Shown: positions 1 to 9,984 of the stretch, piece by piece
Position numbering within the stretch: the first letter of the stretch is position 1
How the letters are laid out: each line of letters opens with the position of its first letter
Assembly (NCBI RefSeq): GCF_014203225.1
Contig: NZ_JACHIO010000018.1
Location: 62,001-126,000 of the forward strand
Origin: Granulicella mallensis
GTDB taxonomy: Bacteria; Acidobacteriota; Terriglobia; Terriglobales; Acidobacteriaceae
DNA length: 64,000 nt
Direction of reading: 5' to 3'
The notes under the pieces: generated by a model
Database searches by the model: none
Told to the model about the DNA's origin: nothing
The model's input: the letters and a program-made list of their open reading frames with translations, nothing else
Position numbers and translations under genes: made by a program

Positions 1-27
1 TTACAAGACTTTCCACCGAGGTGCAGC

Positions 28-1173
28 ATGCGGCCACTCTCCGCCGTCGACGCTATCGCTCCTGCCTGGAACCACACACGCCGCCTGCTGATCGCGCCGC
101 GCAGTTGGCGTTTGCTGCTCAAGATCGGTGCGGTCGCCTTCTTCGCCAATACGGGAGGCGGCAGTTTTTCGAGTCCTTACCCCGGACGAGACCACCTACC
201 CGGCCTATCACCAGCGATCGCCGCCTCAATCTTCGCCCTCGCTCTGGTCATTGGCAGCATCGGGCTCTTGATTGCGCTTGCCCTTTTCTATCTGGGCTCT
301 CGACTGCAGTTTGTACTCTTTGAGATCGTGCTGCGACGCGACACCACAGTCGCACCGATCTGGCGGCGCTATGGCCGTGCCACCTGGTACTGGATGGGAT
401 TGAAGCTGGCCTTCTTCGGCATCGCACTGCTGTGTATCGCGCCGCTCCTCATCCCCATCGTCCTCCACCTCATCCATAGCTTTGGAGCTGGAACCAACGT
501 GGAGCAGCAGGCCTTCGCCGGCTTCTTTCTCGCGATTTTAGGATTCGGCCTCGCAATCTTTGCGATCCTGATTGTTATAGGCGCAGGCTACACACTGCTG
601 CATGACTTCGGATTACCCTTCATGGCGTTGGAGGGTACGCCCCTTACCGAGACCGTACGCCGCGTCTTCAGCCTCGTCCGCGCCGAACCCGGCCAGATGC
701 TTCTCTACCTTGTCATGCGCGTCTTATTGACGTTTGCAGGAGCCTTAATCTTTGAAGTCGCCCTGTTCTTCGGATTGCTGATCGCGCTCATCCCACTGGG
801 TGGTCTCGGGGTTGTTCTGTGGGCTGTGTTGCATCATGCAGGGACCGGAGGCCACGTCCTGATGATCGCGGGCTGGGTAGTCCTGGGCATCATCCTTTTT
901 GTCTTGCTGATTATGGCCGTCGTTGTAACGTTCGGCTATCTCCATACCTTCCTTGAAGCGTACGCGCTGTACTTCCTTGGGGGCCGCTATCCGCTGGTCG
1001 GGCAATACCTCGAACCACTGTTGCCACCGCCGATGTATGCGTATCCCGGCGTTCCACCTGGATATTATCCCGGATATGATCCAGGGCATTACCCACCCGC
1101 TCAACCCTCCGAAGCTCCGCCGTCGCCCGCACAGCAGCCGAACTCGAACCCCGAACCCGATTCAAATTCCTGA
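28..1173 (+). CDS. Multi-pass membrane protein with proline/tyrosine-rich tail
   Basis: Integral membrane protein of 381 residues with no catalytic motif that I recognise. The ATG has a GAGGTG ribosome-binding site five bases upstream, so the N-terminus is intact. After a polar first 30 residues come several long hydrophobic segments (roughly residues 60-90, 120-150, 165-195, 225-265 and 275-310). The last 50 residues are rich in Pro, Tyr and Gly (for example YPGVPPGYYPGY) and are probably cytoplasmic. It resembles uncharacterised acidobacterial membrane proteins of the DUF7544 type; this family name is from memory and unverified. The gene is monocistronic and faces a terminator hairpin at its 3' end. 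Confidence 0.75.
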   Translation: MRPLSAVDAIAPAWNHTRRLLIAPRSWRLLLKIGAVAFFANTGGGSFSSPYPGRDHLPGLSPAIAASIFALALVIGSIGLLIALALFYLGSRLQFVLFEIVLRRDTTVAPIWRRYGRATWYWMGLKLAFFGIALLCIAPLLIPIVLHLIHSFGAGTNVEQQAFAGFFLAILGFGLAIFAILIVIGAGYTLLHDFGLPFMALEGTPLTETVRRVFSLVRAEPGQMLLYLVMRVLLTFAGALIFEVALFFGLLIALIPLGGLGVVLWAVLHHAGTGGHVLMIAGWVVLGIILFVLLIMAVVVTFGYLHTFLEAYALYFLGGRYPLVGQYLEPLLPPPMYAYPGVPPGYYPGYDPGHYPPAQPSEAPPSPAQQPNSNPEPDSNS

Positions 1174-1193
1174 CCTGCGCTGGTAGACAGAAA

Positions 1194-1219
1194 AAGGGCA
1201 GGGACTGATCCCCGCCCTT
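1194..1219. terminator. Bidirectional hairpin between convergent genes
   Basis: Near-perfect stem: AAGGGC, one bulged base, GGGA, then a four-base loop and the complement ending GCCCTT. A-rich sequence precedes it and T-containing sequence follows it. It sits in the 63-base gap between the membrane protein gene and the convergent YidB-like gene, so it can end transcription from both sides. Confidence 0.6.
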
Positions 1220-1236
1220 CTCGTTCCATAAAACTC

Positions 1237-1644
1237 TTACAGAAACTTCTGCAACAACTGCCCTGCCAGCCCGCTGAACTGGCTCTGCTCCGGAGCCTGG
1301 CCGTTCGGAGCGAAGTGCGAGATCACCATCGGCATCACCGAAGCCAGGATGGTCTGCGCCACCTGCGGTGAAACGCCTGCCTTCTCTGCAGTCGCTTCGA
1401 TCAAACCTGTACCGCCAAGCCCGGTCTGCACCTGCTCCGGCGTCGCCGTCTGCAGGGCTCCGCTGGCCCACTGCTCAACGTGCCCAGCCATGCCATTGTT
1501 TTGAAAGCCGTTGAGAATCGCCTGCACGCCTTCGGGATGCTCCTGAAGGGCCTGCATCAATCCACCCGCTACCTTCGCCTGATCGCTACCGCTATTGGTC
1601 ATTGCGGACGCCGCCATACCTTCTAATGAATCGAGCAATCCCAT
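1237..1644 (-). CDS. YidB-like protein (DUF937)
   Basis: Small soluble protein of 135 residues rich in Gly, Gln and Ala. It has the DUF937/YidB pattern: an N-terminal MGLLDSL segment, repeated helical stretches with GGLMQAL and Gln-rich turns, and a C-terminal GLAGQLL motif preceded by an alanine/valine-rich helix (VAQTILASVMPMVISHF). The molecular function of the family is unknown. The start ATG at 1644 has GGGAG about nine bases upstream. It is monocistronic and convergent with the preceding gene. Confidence 0.85.
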   Translation of the reverse strand: MGLLDSLEGMAASAMTNSGSDQAKVAGGLMQALQEHPEGVQAILNGFQNNGMAGHVEQWASGALQTATPEQVQTGLGGTGLIEATAEKAGVSPQVAQTILASVMPMVISHFAPNGQAPEQSQFSGLAGQLLQKFL

Positions 1645-1754
1645 GTGGTTTTTCTCCCACAGGAATACTATTCGATTTCATAGCCTTCCCAGTGTCACAA
1701 TTCGAGAAAATCATCGGCTTGCATGCACACCGCGCCAAAGGGCACAATCCAACC

Positions 1755-2150
1755 ATGTCACAGAACAAGACCGCCATCTCGACGAAAGACGCTCCCGCCG
1801 CCATCGGCCCATACTCCCAGGCAGTACGCGTGGGCGACACGATCTATACCTCCGGCCAGATTCCCATCGACCCCGCCACGGGCGACCTGGTCTCCGGCGG
1901 CATTACCGAGCAGACGACCCGCGTGCTCGAAAACCTGAAGGCCGTACTCGGCGAAGCCGGTATCGACCTCACTCACGTCATCAAGACCACGGTCTTTCTC
2001 AAGGACATGAAAGACTTCGCCGCAATGAACGCCATCTACGCGCGCTACTTTGCTCCCGAAGGTGTTGTAGCCCCTGCACGTTCGACCGTGCAGGTAGCCG
2101 CGCTCCCCAAAGATGCGCTCGTAGAGATCGATTGCATAGCGAAAGAGTAG
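1755..2150 (+). CDS. ridA: RidA family enamine/imine deaminase
   Basis: RidA (YjgF/YER057c/UK114) hydrolyses reactive enamine and imine intermediates, such as 2-aminoacrylate made by PLP enzymes, and so protects those enzymes. The 131-residue product has the whole family pattern: N-terminal APAAIGPYSQAV, YTSGQIPIDP, then the arginine motif APARSTVQVAALPKDALVEID near the C-terminus, where the Arg binds the substrate carboxylate. The start at 1755 gives the usual length (about 130). Upstream in-frame ATGs would add 51 residues that do not belong to the family. Monocistronic. Confidence 0.95.
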   Translation: MSQNKTAISTKDAPAAIGPYSQAVRVGDTIYTSGQIPIDPATGDLVSGGITEQTTRVLENLKAVLGEAGIDLTHVIKTTVFLKDMKDFAAMNAIYARYFAPEGVVAPARSTVQVAALPKDALVEIDCIAKE

Positions 2151-2567
2151 GCCTCGGCATAGGGTGAGTCATCCAAACTCTCTCGTAGCGTGCAAACGTT
2201 CTGCTGTGGCAAGAATCGGAAGGGCACGGTTTCAACCGTGCCGTAAGGATCGAGCTGAAGGCTCATACCGCTCTGCCGAAGGCGGGAGCGGAGGCGCAGC
2301 CGGAACGACCTGAATTGCTTTCCTTGATAGAGGCGAACGAGTTTGGCCATCGGCACGAATCTCCGCAGCGCAGTTGAGGCGGAATGTCTCTTAGCAGCCG
2401 GACCTTCGTGGAGATAGCTGCACCACGAAGGAAACACATGGGGTCACCCCCATGCGTCTTTGGGGATGTAAAAAGCAATTCAGGTCGTTCCGGCTGCGCC
2501 TTCACTCTAGGGCGTGTCATCTAATTGGTTATATGCCTGATTTGTTTGCAGATTTTAGATTGAAGGG

Positions 2568-3331
2568 ATGAGTGTAAGGCGTTACGGATTGCGTGATGAT
2601 CAGTGGGCACGGATGAAGGATGTTTTGCCTGGGCGAGACGGAGTGGTGGGTCGTCCTGCGATGAACAACCGTTTATTTGTGGAGGCGGTGCTGTACCGCT
2701 ATCGCGCGGGGATTCCGTGGCGGGATCTTCCGGAGCGATTCGGTGATTTCCGGGCGGTACATACGCGGTTCAGCCGCTGGGCGGCTCGCGGGGTCTTGAA
2801 AGAGATCTTCGAGCATCTGGCCAAAGATGCCGACAACGAATACGCGATGATTGATTCGACCATTGTGCGCGCCCACCAGCATAGCGCAGGGGCGCGCAAA
2901 AAAGGGGCTGTTCGCAAGCCATCGGCCCCAGCAAGGGCGGGTTGAGCACCAAGATTCATACCACCGTTGATGCGCTCGGCAACCCGATTGGCTTTCATCT
3001 CACCGAAGGCCAGGCTTGCGAACTGGATGGAGCCGATGTGCTGCTGCCTCTGCTGGAAGCCAGGACGGTGATCGCCGACAAGGGCTTCGATGCCGACAAA
3101 AGGGTGCTGGAACCGTTGAAAGAAGCTGGGAAAAAGGCCATCATACCGCCTAGAGCCAATCGAAAAGTACAACGAGAATATGACAAGGAACTCTACAAAG
3201 CTAGACACCTGATCGAGAACTTCTTCGCCAAACTCAAGCTCTTCCGCTGCATCGCCACTCGCTACGACAAAACAGCTAAAAACTTCCTCGCTGCCATACA
3301 CCTCGCCGCTACCACCATCTGGCTCAATTAG
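2568..3331 (+). CDS. IS5-family DDE transposase (ORF A/ORF B joined by -1 frameshift)
   Basis: ORF A (2568-2945, start MSVRRYGLRDDQW) carries the N-terminal DUF4096-type domain (NNRLFVEAVLYRYRAGIPWR) and the first catalytic Asp in AMIDSTIVRAHQ. ORF B (2942-3331) carries the second Asp in VIADKGFDAD and the Glu in ARHLIENFFAKLK. A shift of -1 at the A6G4 run (2898-2907) gives the expected linking sequence SQAIGPSKGGLSTKIH, so the DDE triad is restored in one polypeptide of about 254 residues. Without a shift ORF A ends at 2945. This arrangement is standard for the IS427 subgroup. Confidence 0.9.
2898..2907 (+). promoter_or_regulatory. Programmed -1 frameshift slippery site
   Basis: AAA AAA GGG G in the zero frame of ORF A. 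Slipping one base back puts the ribosome in the ORF B frame and produces a continuous IS5-type transposase. No stimulatory downstream structure was established. Confidence 0.65.
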
Positions 3332-3519
3332 ATGACACGCCCTAGCCTTCGGCAGAGCGGTACAGGCTTTTCTCCTGGCGTTTGTGGCATGGCTGAAGCC
3401 ATGCCCTTCCGTTTCTTGCCACAGCAGAGCATTTGCATGCTACAAGCGAAATTTGATGACACACACTACGATTCAGCATCCAGCGTTTATTGTCTGGAGC
3501 TCGCGCTCAGCGACCCAAA

Positions 3520-5082
3520 TTACGGCTTCACGTTCGCTGAGCCCAGAGTCCCTGTCGCCGCATCGCGCATGACAAATCGAATACTTGCCGTACCCATCGG
3601 AGTCAGGAAGGGGAAGGAGAACCCCACGCGGGAGGAGGGGCCGATCTGGTCGCTGGCCTCCAACCGCTCCTTCAACTCCGCGGCATGCTGGCCCAGTTCC
3701 TTGCCCTTGGCGGCATAGCAAACCTCGATCACTGTTACCTCGGCTAACCGGGAGCCATCTGGCTGGTCCGCAAAGTGCAGATCGTTGGCGTTCACCAGCA
3801 GCGTGTAGCCATTCTTGCCCGGCGTAGCGTCCACGTGCAGACCGCTGTAAACCAGAGTGGTCTTTGCCGCACTCAGCAGATCAAACTTCAAATCGGTGGA
3901 CTGTTTCGCCTTGTTCGGCGCAACTGCTGCCACCGGCGCATCGCCGCCGAAGTAGCCCTCCCGCGTAATCACCCGCAGCGAAGGGTCCTTCATCGTCACG
4001 CGAATCCTGCGATAGGGACGGGTCGCACCGCTCGTGCTCGTCGGCGCATAGGCCAGCGTGTAGTACTCCGTGCCTTCCATCGAGACCTGCGCAATCTGCG
4101 ACTCCAGATCGTTTCGGCCGCCGATCACACGACCGCCTGTTGCAGTAGCAAAGCTCTCGAAGGCCATGTTGTCGCCATACGATCCAGTGGCCCCGCCCAT
4201 CGCTGTGGGATCGATCTGTTGCGCATTCCCCGGATCGGCCGCCGCCGTACCCTCCGGATCGATCGTGTACAGCGTCACGCGCGCCGCCAGCATACGATCG
4301 GTCACACGCTGAATCGCAGCCAGCACCCTGTCGTAATCTGACTGGCTCATATTGTTCAGGTCGCCGGCCTTGCCATACCCGGTGCCAACCCAGATGATGT
4401 TCTTTCGGCCTGGCACCCCGCGCACGCTCTCCGCAATCTGCGTCAGCGCCCCAAGGGTCTTTACCATGCCGTTGTCCGCTCCACCGTTGCCACCATTCAG
4501 GCTGTTCATCACGGTCGTAAAATCCAGGTCGCTCGTATGTTTCCGGATGCTCTCGAGCAGGTCGGCACGGCTCTGTGTGTAGTCGTGCAGCACAGCGATC
4601 TTCGTCGCACCCGCGGCCACAAACAGCGTCGGCACGGGCAAAACCTCCGGCTGCGCCTGGAGATACTTCTCCATCATCTGGCGTGCGTAAGCGAGATGAT
4701 GAAAGGGTGTGTTCACCTCGTCGAACACCAGGATGTTCACCGGGGCATTGCCGATCTTCGGCAGGTCGGCGCTGCTGTTCACGACCAGCTTCGCCGCCGA
4801 TCCCGGAGGCATCTCATGCCCCGACGGCGGATCGAAGTTGCGGATCGTCTGTGGCACCTTATCCTCGGTCACCGTGAACTGCGAGCGGTCGAGATTCGGA
4901 ACAAAGTGTCCGGCCGAATCGATCACCACCACGTCCAACACCACCAGCCGCGAGGTAACGTGCAGCGTAGATTCCGGAGTCGGAGCCGCTTGCTCAGTCT
5001 GGCCCAGCATCGCCGGAGCCATAGCAGACAGCACAAATGTCAGAGGGAGAATCAAAACGGTGCGATGAGAGTAGTTGCGCAT
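3520..5082 (-). CDS. Secreted VWA domain protein (acidobacterial VWFA-related)
   Basis: Predicted exported protein of 520 residues. The start chosen at 5082 begins MRNYSHRTVLILPLTFVL, a good signal peptide ending near AMLGQ, and has AGGA six bases upstream. A longer reading from 5169 would hide the signal peptide. After a 40-residue linker comes a domain with LVVLDVVVIDSAGHFVPNL, as found in the acidobacterial VWFA-related family (TIGR03436), then a von Willebrand A fold at about residues 105-340 (NILVFDEVNT; KNIIWVGTGYG; MLAARVTLYTIDPEG). A MIDAS DxSxS motif is not clear, so metal-dependent adhesion is uncertain. The C-terminal 150 residues look beta-rich. Followed by the family A element. 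Confidence 0.85.
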   Translation of the reverse strand: MRNYSHRTVLILPLTFVLSAMAPAMLGQTEQAAPTPESTLHVTSRLVVLDVVVIDSAGHFVPNLDRSQFTVTEDKVPQTIRNFDPPSGHEMPPGSAAKLVVNSSADLPKIGNAPVNILVFDEVNTPFHHLAYARQMMEKYLQAQPEVLPVPTLFVAAGATKIAVLHDYTQSRADLLESIRKHTSDLDFTTVMNSLNGGNGGADNGMVKTLGALTQIAESVRGVPGRKNIIWVGTGYGKAGDLNNMSQSDYDRVLAAIQRVTDRMLAARVTLYTIDPEGTAAADPGNAQQIDPTAMGGATGSYGDNMAFESFATATGGRVIGGRNDLESQIAQVSMEGTEYYTLAYAPTSTSGATRPYRRIRVTMKDPSLRVITREGYFGGDAPVAAVAPNKAKQSTDLKFDLLSAAKTTLVYSGLHVDATPGKNGYTLLVNANDLHFADQPDGSRLAEVTVIEVCYAAKGKELGQHAAELKERLEASDQIGPSSRVGFSFPFLTPMGTASIRFVMRDAATGTLGSANVKP

Positions 5083-5170
5083 AGGTCCTGAGAATAAGCA
5101 TTTGATTACATGCCTGTCTTGCAAATTTTCTAAAAGGAAGAGGCTCTCTGAAAGCACTCTCCAAGACACA

Positions 5171-5199
5171 ACAGGCGGCGAGAAGATCTCGCCGCCTGT
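5171..5199 (-). terminator. Terminator hairpin after the TonB-dependent receptor
   Basis: Perfect 13-bp stem (ACAGGCGGCGAGA and its complement) with a three-base loop, 22 bases beyond the receptor stop codon and before the VWA gene on the same strand. The following T-rich tract is weak, so some read-through into the VWA gene is possible. Confidence 0.55.
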
Positions 5200-5220
5200 C
5201 TGCTTGTTGCGGGTTAAGGG

Positions 5221-8200
5221 TTAGAACAAGATGCGGCCACCTACCTGAAGGACGCGGTTGCCGAAGGTGCCGCCGCTGACAGCACCGTTGATCCTGCCGA
5301 ATGATCCCGTAGCGGTCGGATTGCCGGGGCCTGGAGGGATACCCGAGCTTAGCGTGAGGGTTGGGTTGGGCAGGTTCGTGAGGTTGAAGACGTTCTCTGC
5401 CTCGCCGCGTAGCTGGAACTTCACGCGATCCGTGATCGAAAAGTCACGGAAGAGCGATGCGGCAACAGCACGGCGTCCAGGTCCATCCAACGCGTTCTGG
5501 CGAACCGTTCCATCGGAGTTGGCTGGGCCGGCTCCGTTCTGTGGGCAGGCGGGAATCCCATTCAGCGCCGCGTTTGCCACGCAGAACTGCGAATAATCAA
5601 CCCACTGCTGCATCATCGCCGTGCGCGAATGGCCGTTATCTTTGACATGCGCACGCATGACGCCGGGCGCCAGATTCGGACGATCGTTCGTCACGCCATC
5701 GGCGTTATTGTCCGAGCCGGTGGTGATGTTGATAGGATTGCCACTCTGCAGCTGGATGATCGATGTGATCGTCCAGCCATTGACAATCTGGCGAACCACT
5801 TTGCTGGAGACACCGTACTGTGGCTTGTACACAAACGAGATGGCCACAACATGACGCTGATCGAAGTCCGACCGCTGACGGTCGAGGCGCTTGTTTCTTG
5901 GGTCCTCGGTTTCAGTGTTCGAGCTGTTGCCGGTATTGCCCGTGGTGTCCAGATCTTCACTCTGCAACGACTTCGACCAGACATAGAAGCCCTGGATAGA
6001 GAAACCATGCGTGACGCGCTGCTGAGCCGTAATCTGAAGGCCGTTATAGTTGGCGCCTTCCGAAGACTGGATCTGCGAGATGCTGGAAAGGATTGGATTA
6101 GCCGCAGACCCGCCGGCGTACGTCTTCTGGTTGAAGGGACGGCGGTTGTTCACGGTGCTGGTGGTGTTCGCGTACGAGCAGTTCAGGGTCACATCGGTGC
6201 ACGAAGCCCCTGACGCTCCAGCGCCATTCAGGTTGAAGGTGGGGTAGTTGATATCCCATTCAATCGGCAGCTTGCGCGAGAGTGATGCCACGTAACTGCC
6301 CGAGAAGGCAAAGCTGCTGGTGAGCTGCTGCTGGAAGCCGAAGTTGATCTGATAGATCTCCGGCCAGCGGAAGTTCGGATCGATGGAGATCAGCGCCGCC
6401 GGTTTTACGACAAATTGCGGATTCTTGGAGTTATAGATAAAGGGAAAAGGCGAATGTCCCACTCCACCAGCGATACAGGTCGCATCACCGCCACAGAAAT
6501 CCTTGGGATCGGAAGCGTACGGATCACTGATATGAATCACATTGTTGAAGGTAGGACGGCCAGAGAATGGCTCGCCGTTGGACGGATAGGTGAAGAGATT
6601 CCCACCCACCGAGCCATAGAAGATGCCCGCTGCAGCATGAATCACCGTGTGACCGCTCGGATAGGGCTGCCAGGCCAGACCAACGCGCGGCGAGACGTGA
6701 TCATATCGTGTTGCGACGCCACCCGCCGGTACTCCCGGATCACCGGGAAGCAGAATGCCGAGAGGCAGAGAGGGCGCAACAGTGGACTGCTTGCCCGGAA
6801 CGAATTGCATGGTCATGCGCTGCGTATCGGTCGGCGTCGTCTGGATGTCGTACCGGATGCCGAGGTTGATCGTCAGATTCGGCAGCGCGCGCCAGTCGTC
6901 CTGGAAGAACAGGCCATAGTTGAAGTAGTTCGCGTTGGCATACACCGGAACATCCTGCTCCATCGTATTCGGGGATCCGAAGAAGAAGTCGGTGATGGCA
7001 GCCGAAGAACGGTTCGCCGTGTTGGTATGGTTCGTGAAGCCGAAGACACCATAGTTGTTGAGAGTGGTCTGCTGGGCATCGTTTCGCGGTTGGCCTCACC
7101 ACCGTAATAAAGCGTGTGCTTGCCGTGAGTACTGCTGACGACATCGCGAATAGCGTACACATTGCTACCCGTCACAGGTCCGGTGATGGCGTTGCCTGCA
7201 GTAAACCAGGCGCTGGGATTGAGTTGCGGCCGCGAGCAACCAGCCTGCGCCGGTATACCGCAGATCGTACCGGACGGGGTTTGCTCCGCGAAATTCGATC
7301 CGTAGTTCGCAAGACTTTCGGCCGGCGACGGTACACGGCCTCCGATGAGGCGGGTGTAATTCAACATCAACTGGTTCACCGTGTTGTTGCTGATCGTCCA
7401 GGTATGGGCGACGTTGGCATCGTGCTGCGCGAACGTGTAGTCATGGACCACCCAGCCCAGGATGTTGTTACCGGAGGGGTTCACGACAAAGTCGCCAGTC
7501 TCGTGGAAGTAGCTCATCGTCAGGCGCTGTCTCAGCGTCATCTGATAGTCGCCTTTGTAGAGCTCTTCGTCCGTCTTCTCGCGGAACGGGCTGAAGTCGC
7601 GGCGGGTATAGATGGTGTCAGAGGCCTGTGAGGGGTTAGGCGTTGGAATAAGCCCAGCCTTGAGGATAGCGGCTATGGAAGGATCGAAATCTGAGACAGG
7701 AACGATATTGCCAGGGTAAAAAGCAGGATCGGAACCCGTCTTGGAGCGATAGGGATTGCAGGCCCAGAACTTCGTCGAAGATTGCTCCGCGACCGTGCAG
7801 TTCGTCTGCCCTGCCGGGACGGCGGTCGTGGGAATGTTCTCTGAGAAGTTGCCGGCATCCATCGCCGCACTGGGTACAGTGGTCGTCAGGATGTTATCCG
7901 AGATGTAGCGGAACCCCGCGTAAGACCCGAAGAAAAAGAGCTTGTTCTTAATCACCGGACCACCCAGCACGAAACCGAAGCGCTGCTGATTGTAGGGTGT
8001 CTTCGATGACTGGAGGTGCGTTGTAGCGTTGAAGTTGCGATCGCGGTAGAACTCGAAGACCGAACCATGGAAGTCGTTGGAGCCCGACTTCGTCAGTACC
8101 GAAACCACACCGGCCGAGTTGCGGCCAAACTGCGCAGAGAAGTTGTTGGTGTCCACGCGGAACTGGCTGATCGCATCCGGGTTCGGCAGCGGGTTGCCCG

Positions 8201-8849
8201 TATTGCGAACACCGGTCATGTTCGAGCCGCCATCCAGGTAATACGCAACCTGGCCTACGCCCGAGTCTGTTGAACCGTTGATCTTGACGTGCTGCTCAGG
8301 GTAGCCAAGCGGGTTGATCACGCCGCCATTACCACCACTGCCCGCGGCGTTGTTGTTCTGAACACCCGGCGTTAAATCCAACAGCGTATAGACATTGCGA
8401 TCGACCAGGGGAAGGTTGTCGATTTCGACGTTGTCGACTGTCCGGCCCAGTACGGAGTTACCCGTGTTCAGCAACGGGATGTCGGCTGTGACCTCTACCG
8501 TCTGCGAGGTGCCTCCCGCCTGCATGGAAAGATCCAGCTTTGCCTCTTCAGTAACAGTCAGCGTCAATCCCTCGCGATCGAGGGTCTTGAATCCGCTCGC
8601 CGAAACGGTCACCTTGTAAGGTCCGACCGGAAGGAAGTCGGCGCGATACTCTCCGGCATCGTTGGTCACAACCGTGCGGACAAACTGGGTGTCCGTCTGG
8701 GTGATCGTGACCGTTGCCTTAGGAAGAGCGGCACCGGTAGAGTCCGTAACCGTACCAAACAGAGTAGATGTAGACAACTGCGCTGAGGCCATCAGCGAAA
8801 GAGCAAACAGCATGAACATACAGCCGACAACACGAACGAACTTCGACAT
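5221..8849 (-). pseudogene. Large TonB-dependent receptor with carboxypeptidase-regulatory-like domain, one frameshift
   Basis: Outer-membrane receptor of the acidobacterial oar/SusC-like type, normally about 1100-1200 residues. Start at 8849 (MSKFVRVVGCMFMLFALSL, signal peptide; GAGGAG about eight bases upstream). Domains: CarboxypepD_reg-like beta-sandwich at about residues 25-110 (LFGTVTDSTGAALPKATVTI), plug at about 120-250 (DNLPLVDRNVYTLLDLTPGV), then a long beta-barrel ending in an aromatic residue (LQVGGRILF). At 7082-7084 the frame changes. Upstream reads GGEANRE, and the correct continuation (NDAQQTTLNNYGVFGF) lies one base out. The total length, 3629 nt, is one base short of 1210 codons, so one A of a GAAAAC run was probably lost. 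Either a real recent mutation or an assembly error. Confidence 0.85.
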
Positions 8850-9428
8850 GGCAGGTCTCCTCAAAATGAAACATGAAACAAGGCACAACGACACCGCGTA
8901 ATTCTCTACAAAAGCGGTTGACTGGAGCGAAAAACACACTACTCTGAATTTTGTGCAATGCGCAAGTGAAAAATTTATAGGGACAAAGCTTGTTATCCCG
9001 TTCCGCATGGGGCCCCAGCCGCAACCGCTAAGCCGAAGAGGTATCGCTCCATAGCACCCGAGTCAAACGTTTGTCTCCACACAAGACATCTATCTGTAAC
9101 GAATGCGGAAAACCGCACTCGAATAAATTGGCACGCAACGCCGCTCAACGGAACGGCCCTGCCATTCCGTGCGACAGAATGCCGCTTGACCGTCTGGATC
9201 CAGCCGCAACCGTATTAGAAAAGCGCTTGACTAATGCTCGCAACACACTACTCTCGGCTCACGATGTTGCGCAAGAGAAAAATGAACAAAATAAATGGGC
9301 GTGTTTTTACTGGTACACAGGGAAAAGCAACAACCTTGCCGGAATCAAACTTAGAGGATTGCTCTTCCAGTCATTTCAGTTCCGATCGAGTGCTCCAACC
9401 CCGTGGAGGTCACGCGCAAAAGCGATCC
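8850..9428. other. Long upstream region of the receptor gene, no gene seen
   Basis: About 580 bases of lower-GC sequence. It should hold the receptor promoter near 8930-9000 (A/T-rich, around gaattttgtgc and aaatttatag). One open frame at 9071-9463 encodes a Cys-containing peptide without family resemblance, a convincing ribosome-binding site or normal codon use. I do not call it. Confidence 0.5.
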
Positions 9429-9855
9429 AGGGCATGTGTCATACAACTACGATTTCAAGATGAAGATTGAGCCGTGCACATAGCTTGCTGTGGCTCGGAT
9501 CGGAAGGGCCTGGCTTCAGCCAGGCCGTAAGAACTCGGCACTATCTCTTTCCTCTCTGCCGAAGGCCGGAGCGAAGGCGTAGCCGGAGCAACTGAATTGC
9601 TTTCCTCTATGCCACCGAGACTGTGCAGGGCTCACCAAGGCTGTATCCGTGGCTAGAGCGACTGGTTTCGCTACGACCAAAGAAGACAATTCAACCGTTG
9701 CGCCCTGCGGGCTCCACTCCGGCCTGCGGCAGCGAGGTACGCGGCTTCGACGCTGGGCTTGCGGCATGGCTGAAGCCATGCCCTTAACGAAATGGTGCCC
9801 CGGCAAACTGTTTGCAGAGTTCGACTTCGCCCCAGAAGAAGTGATAACAGGTCCT
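9429..9855. repeat. Family A inverted-repeat element, copy 2
   Basis: About 427-bp palindromic element between the divergent receptor and msrB genes. Left end GGGCATGTGTCAT; right end (other strand) GGACCTGTTATC. Stem-loops lie at 9507-9526 and 9763-9782. Inner boxes CTCTGCCGAAGGCCGGAG and TGAATTGCTTTCC match copies 1 and 3. It is the most diverged of the three copies. Confidence 0.75.
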
Positions 9856-9984
9856 AAATCTAACGAACAGAAGTATCAAAGAAGATCCTTGTCCCTCTAT
9901 CCTTCACACGAACCCGGCCGCTGGACCGTCCGACCTCCGGCAGCATCTAATAAGTGAAGAATGAAGAGCAGAGGAGAGACAACT

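Larger units (their letters stand above)
2510..3342 (+). mobile_element. IS5-family insertion sequence (IS427-like, two-frame transposase)
   Basis: Complete 833-bp element. Perfect 18-bp terminal inverted repeats GGGCGTGTCATCTAATTG lie at 2510-2527 and 3325-3342. Both ends are flanked by TA (inside CTAG), which fits the TA target duplication of the IS427 subgroup. Joining the flanks across one TA restores a sequence matching the uninterrupted family A copy at 39502-39970 (cactc-TAG-ccttcgg versus cactc-CGG-ccttcgg), so the insertion is clean. The transposase is intact across a programmed-frameshift site, so the element may still be active. Confidence 0.9.
2161..3467. repeat. Family A inverted-repeat element, copy 1, split by an IS
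   Basis: Palindromic element of about 472 bp once the insertion sequence at 2510-3342 is removed. Two related arms point inwards. Each contains a short stem-loop (2223-2242 and 3386-3405), a CTGTGGCAAGAA box near the end, and a CTCTGCCGAAGG box followed by GGCGCAGCCGGAACGACCTG. The outer ends read GGGTGAGTCATC on the left and, on the other strand, GTGTGTCATC on the right. Copies 2 and 3 are at 9429-9855 and 39502-39970. It lies between the convergent ridA and VWA genes. No coding capacity is visible apart from the IS. Confidence 0.8.

Noticed and set aside
9071-9463. Open frame of 130 codons with CxxC-like start upstream of the receptor gene
   Set aside because: No ribosome-binding site, no family resemblance, uneven codon use, and its end runs into the family A element.
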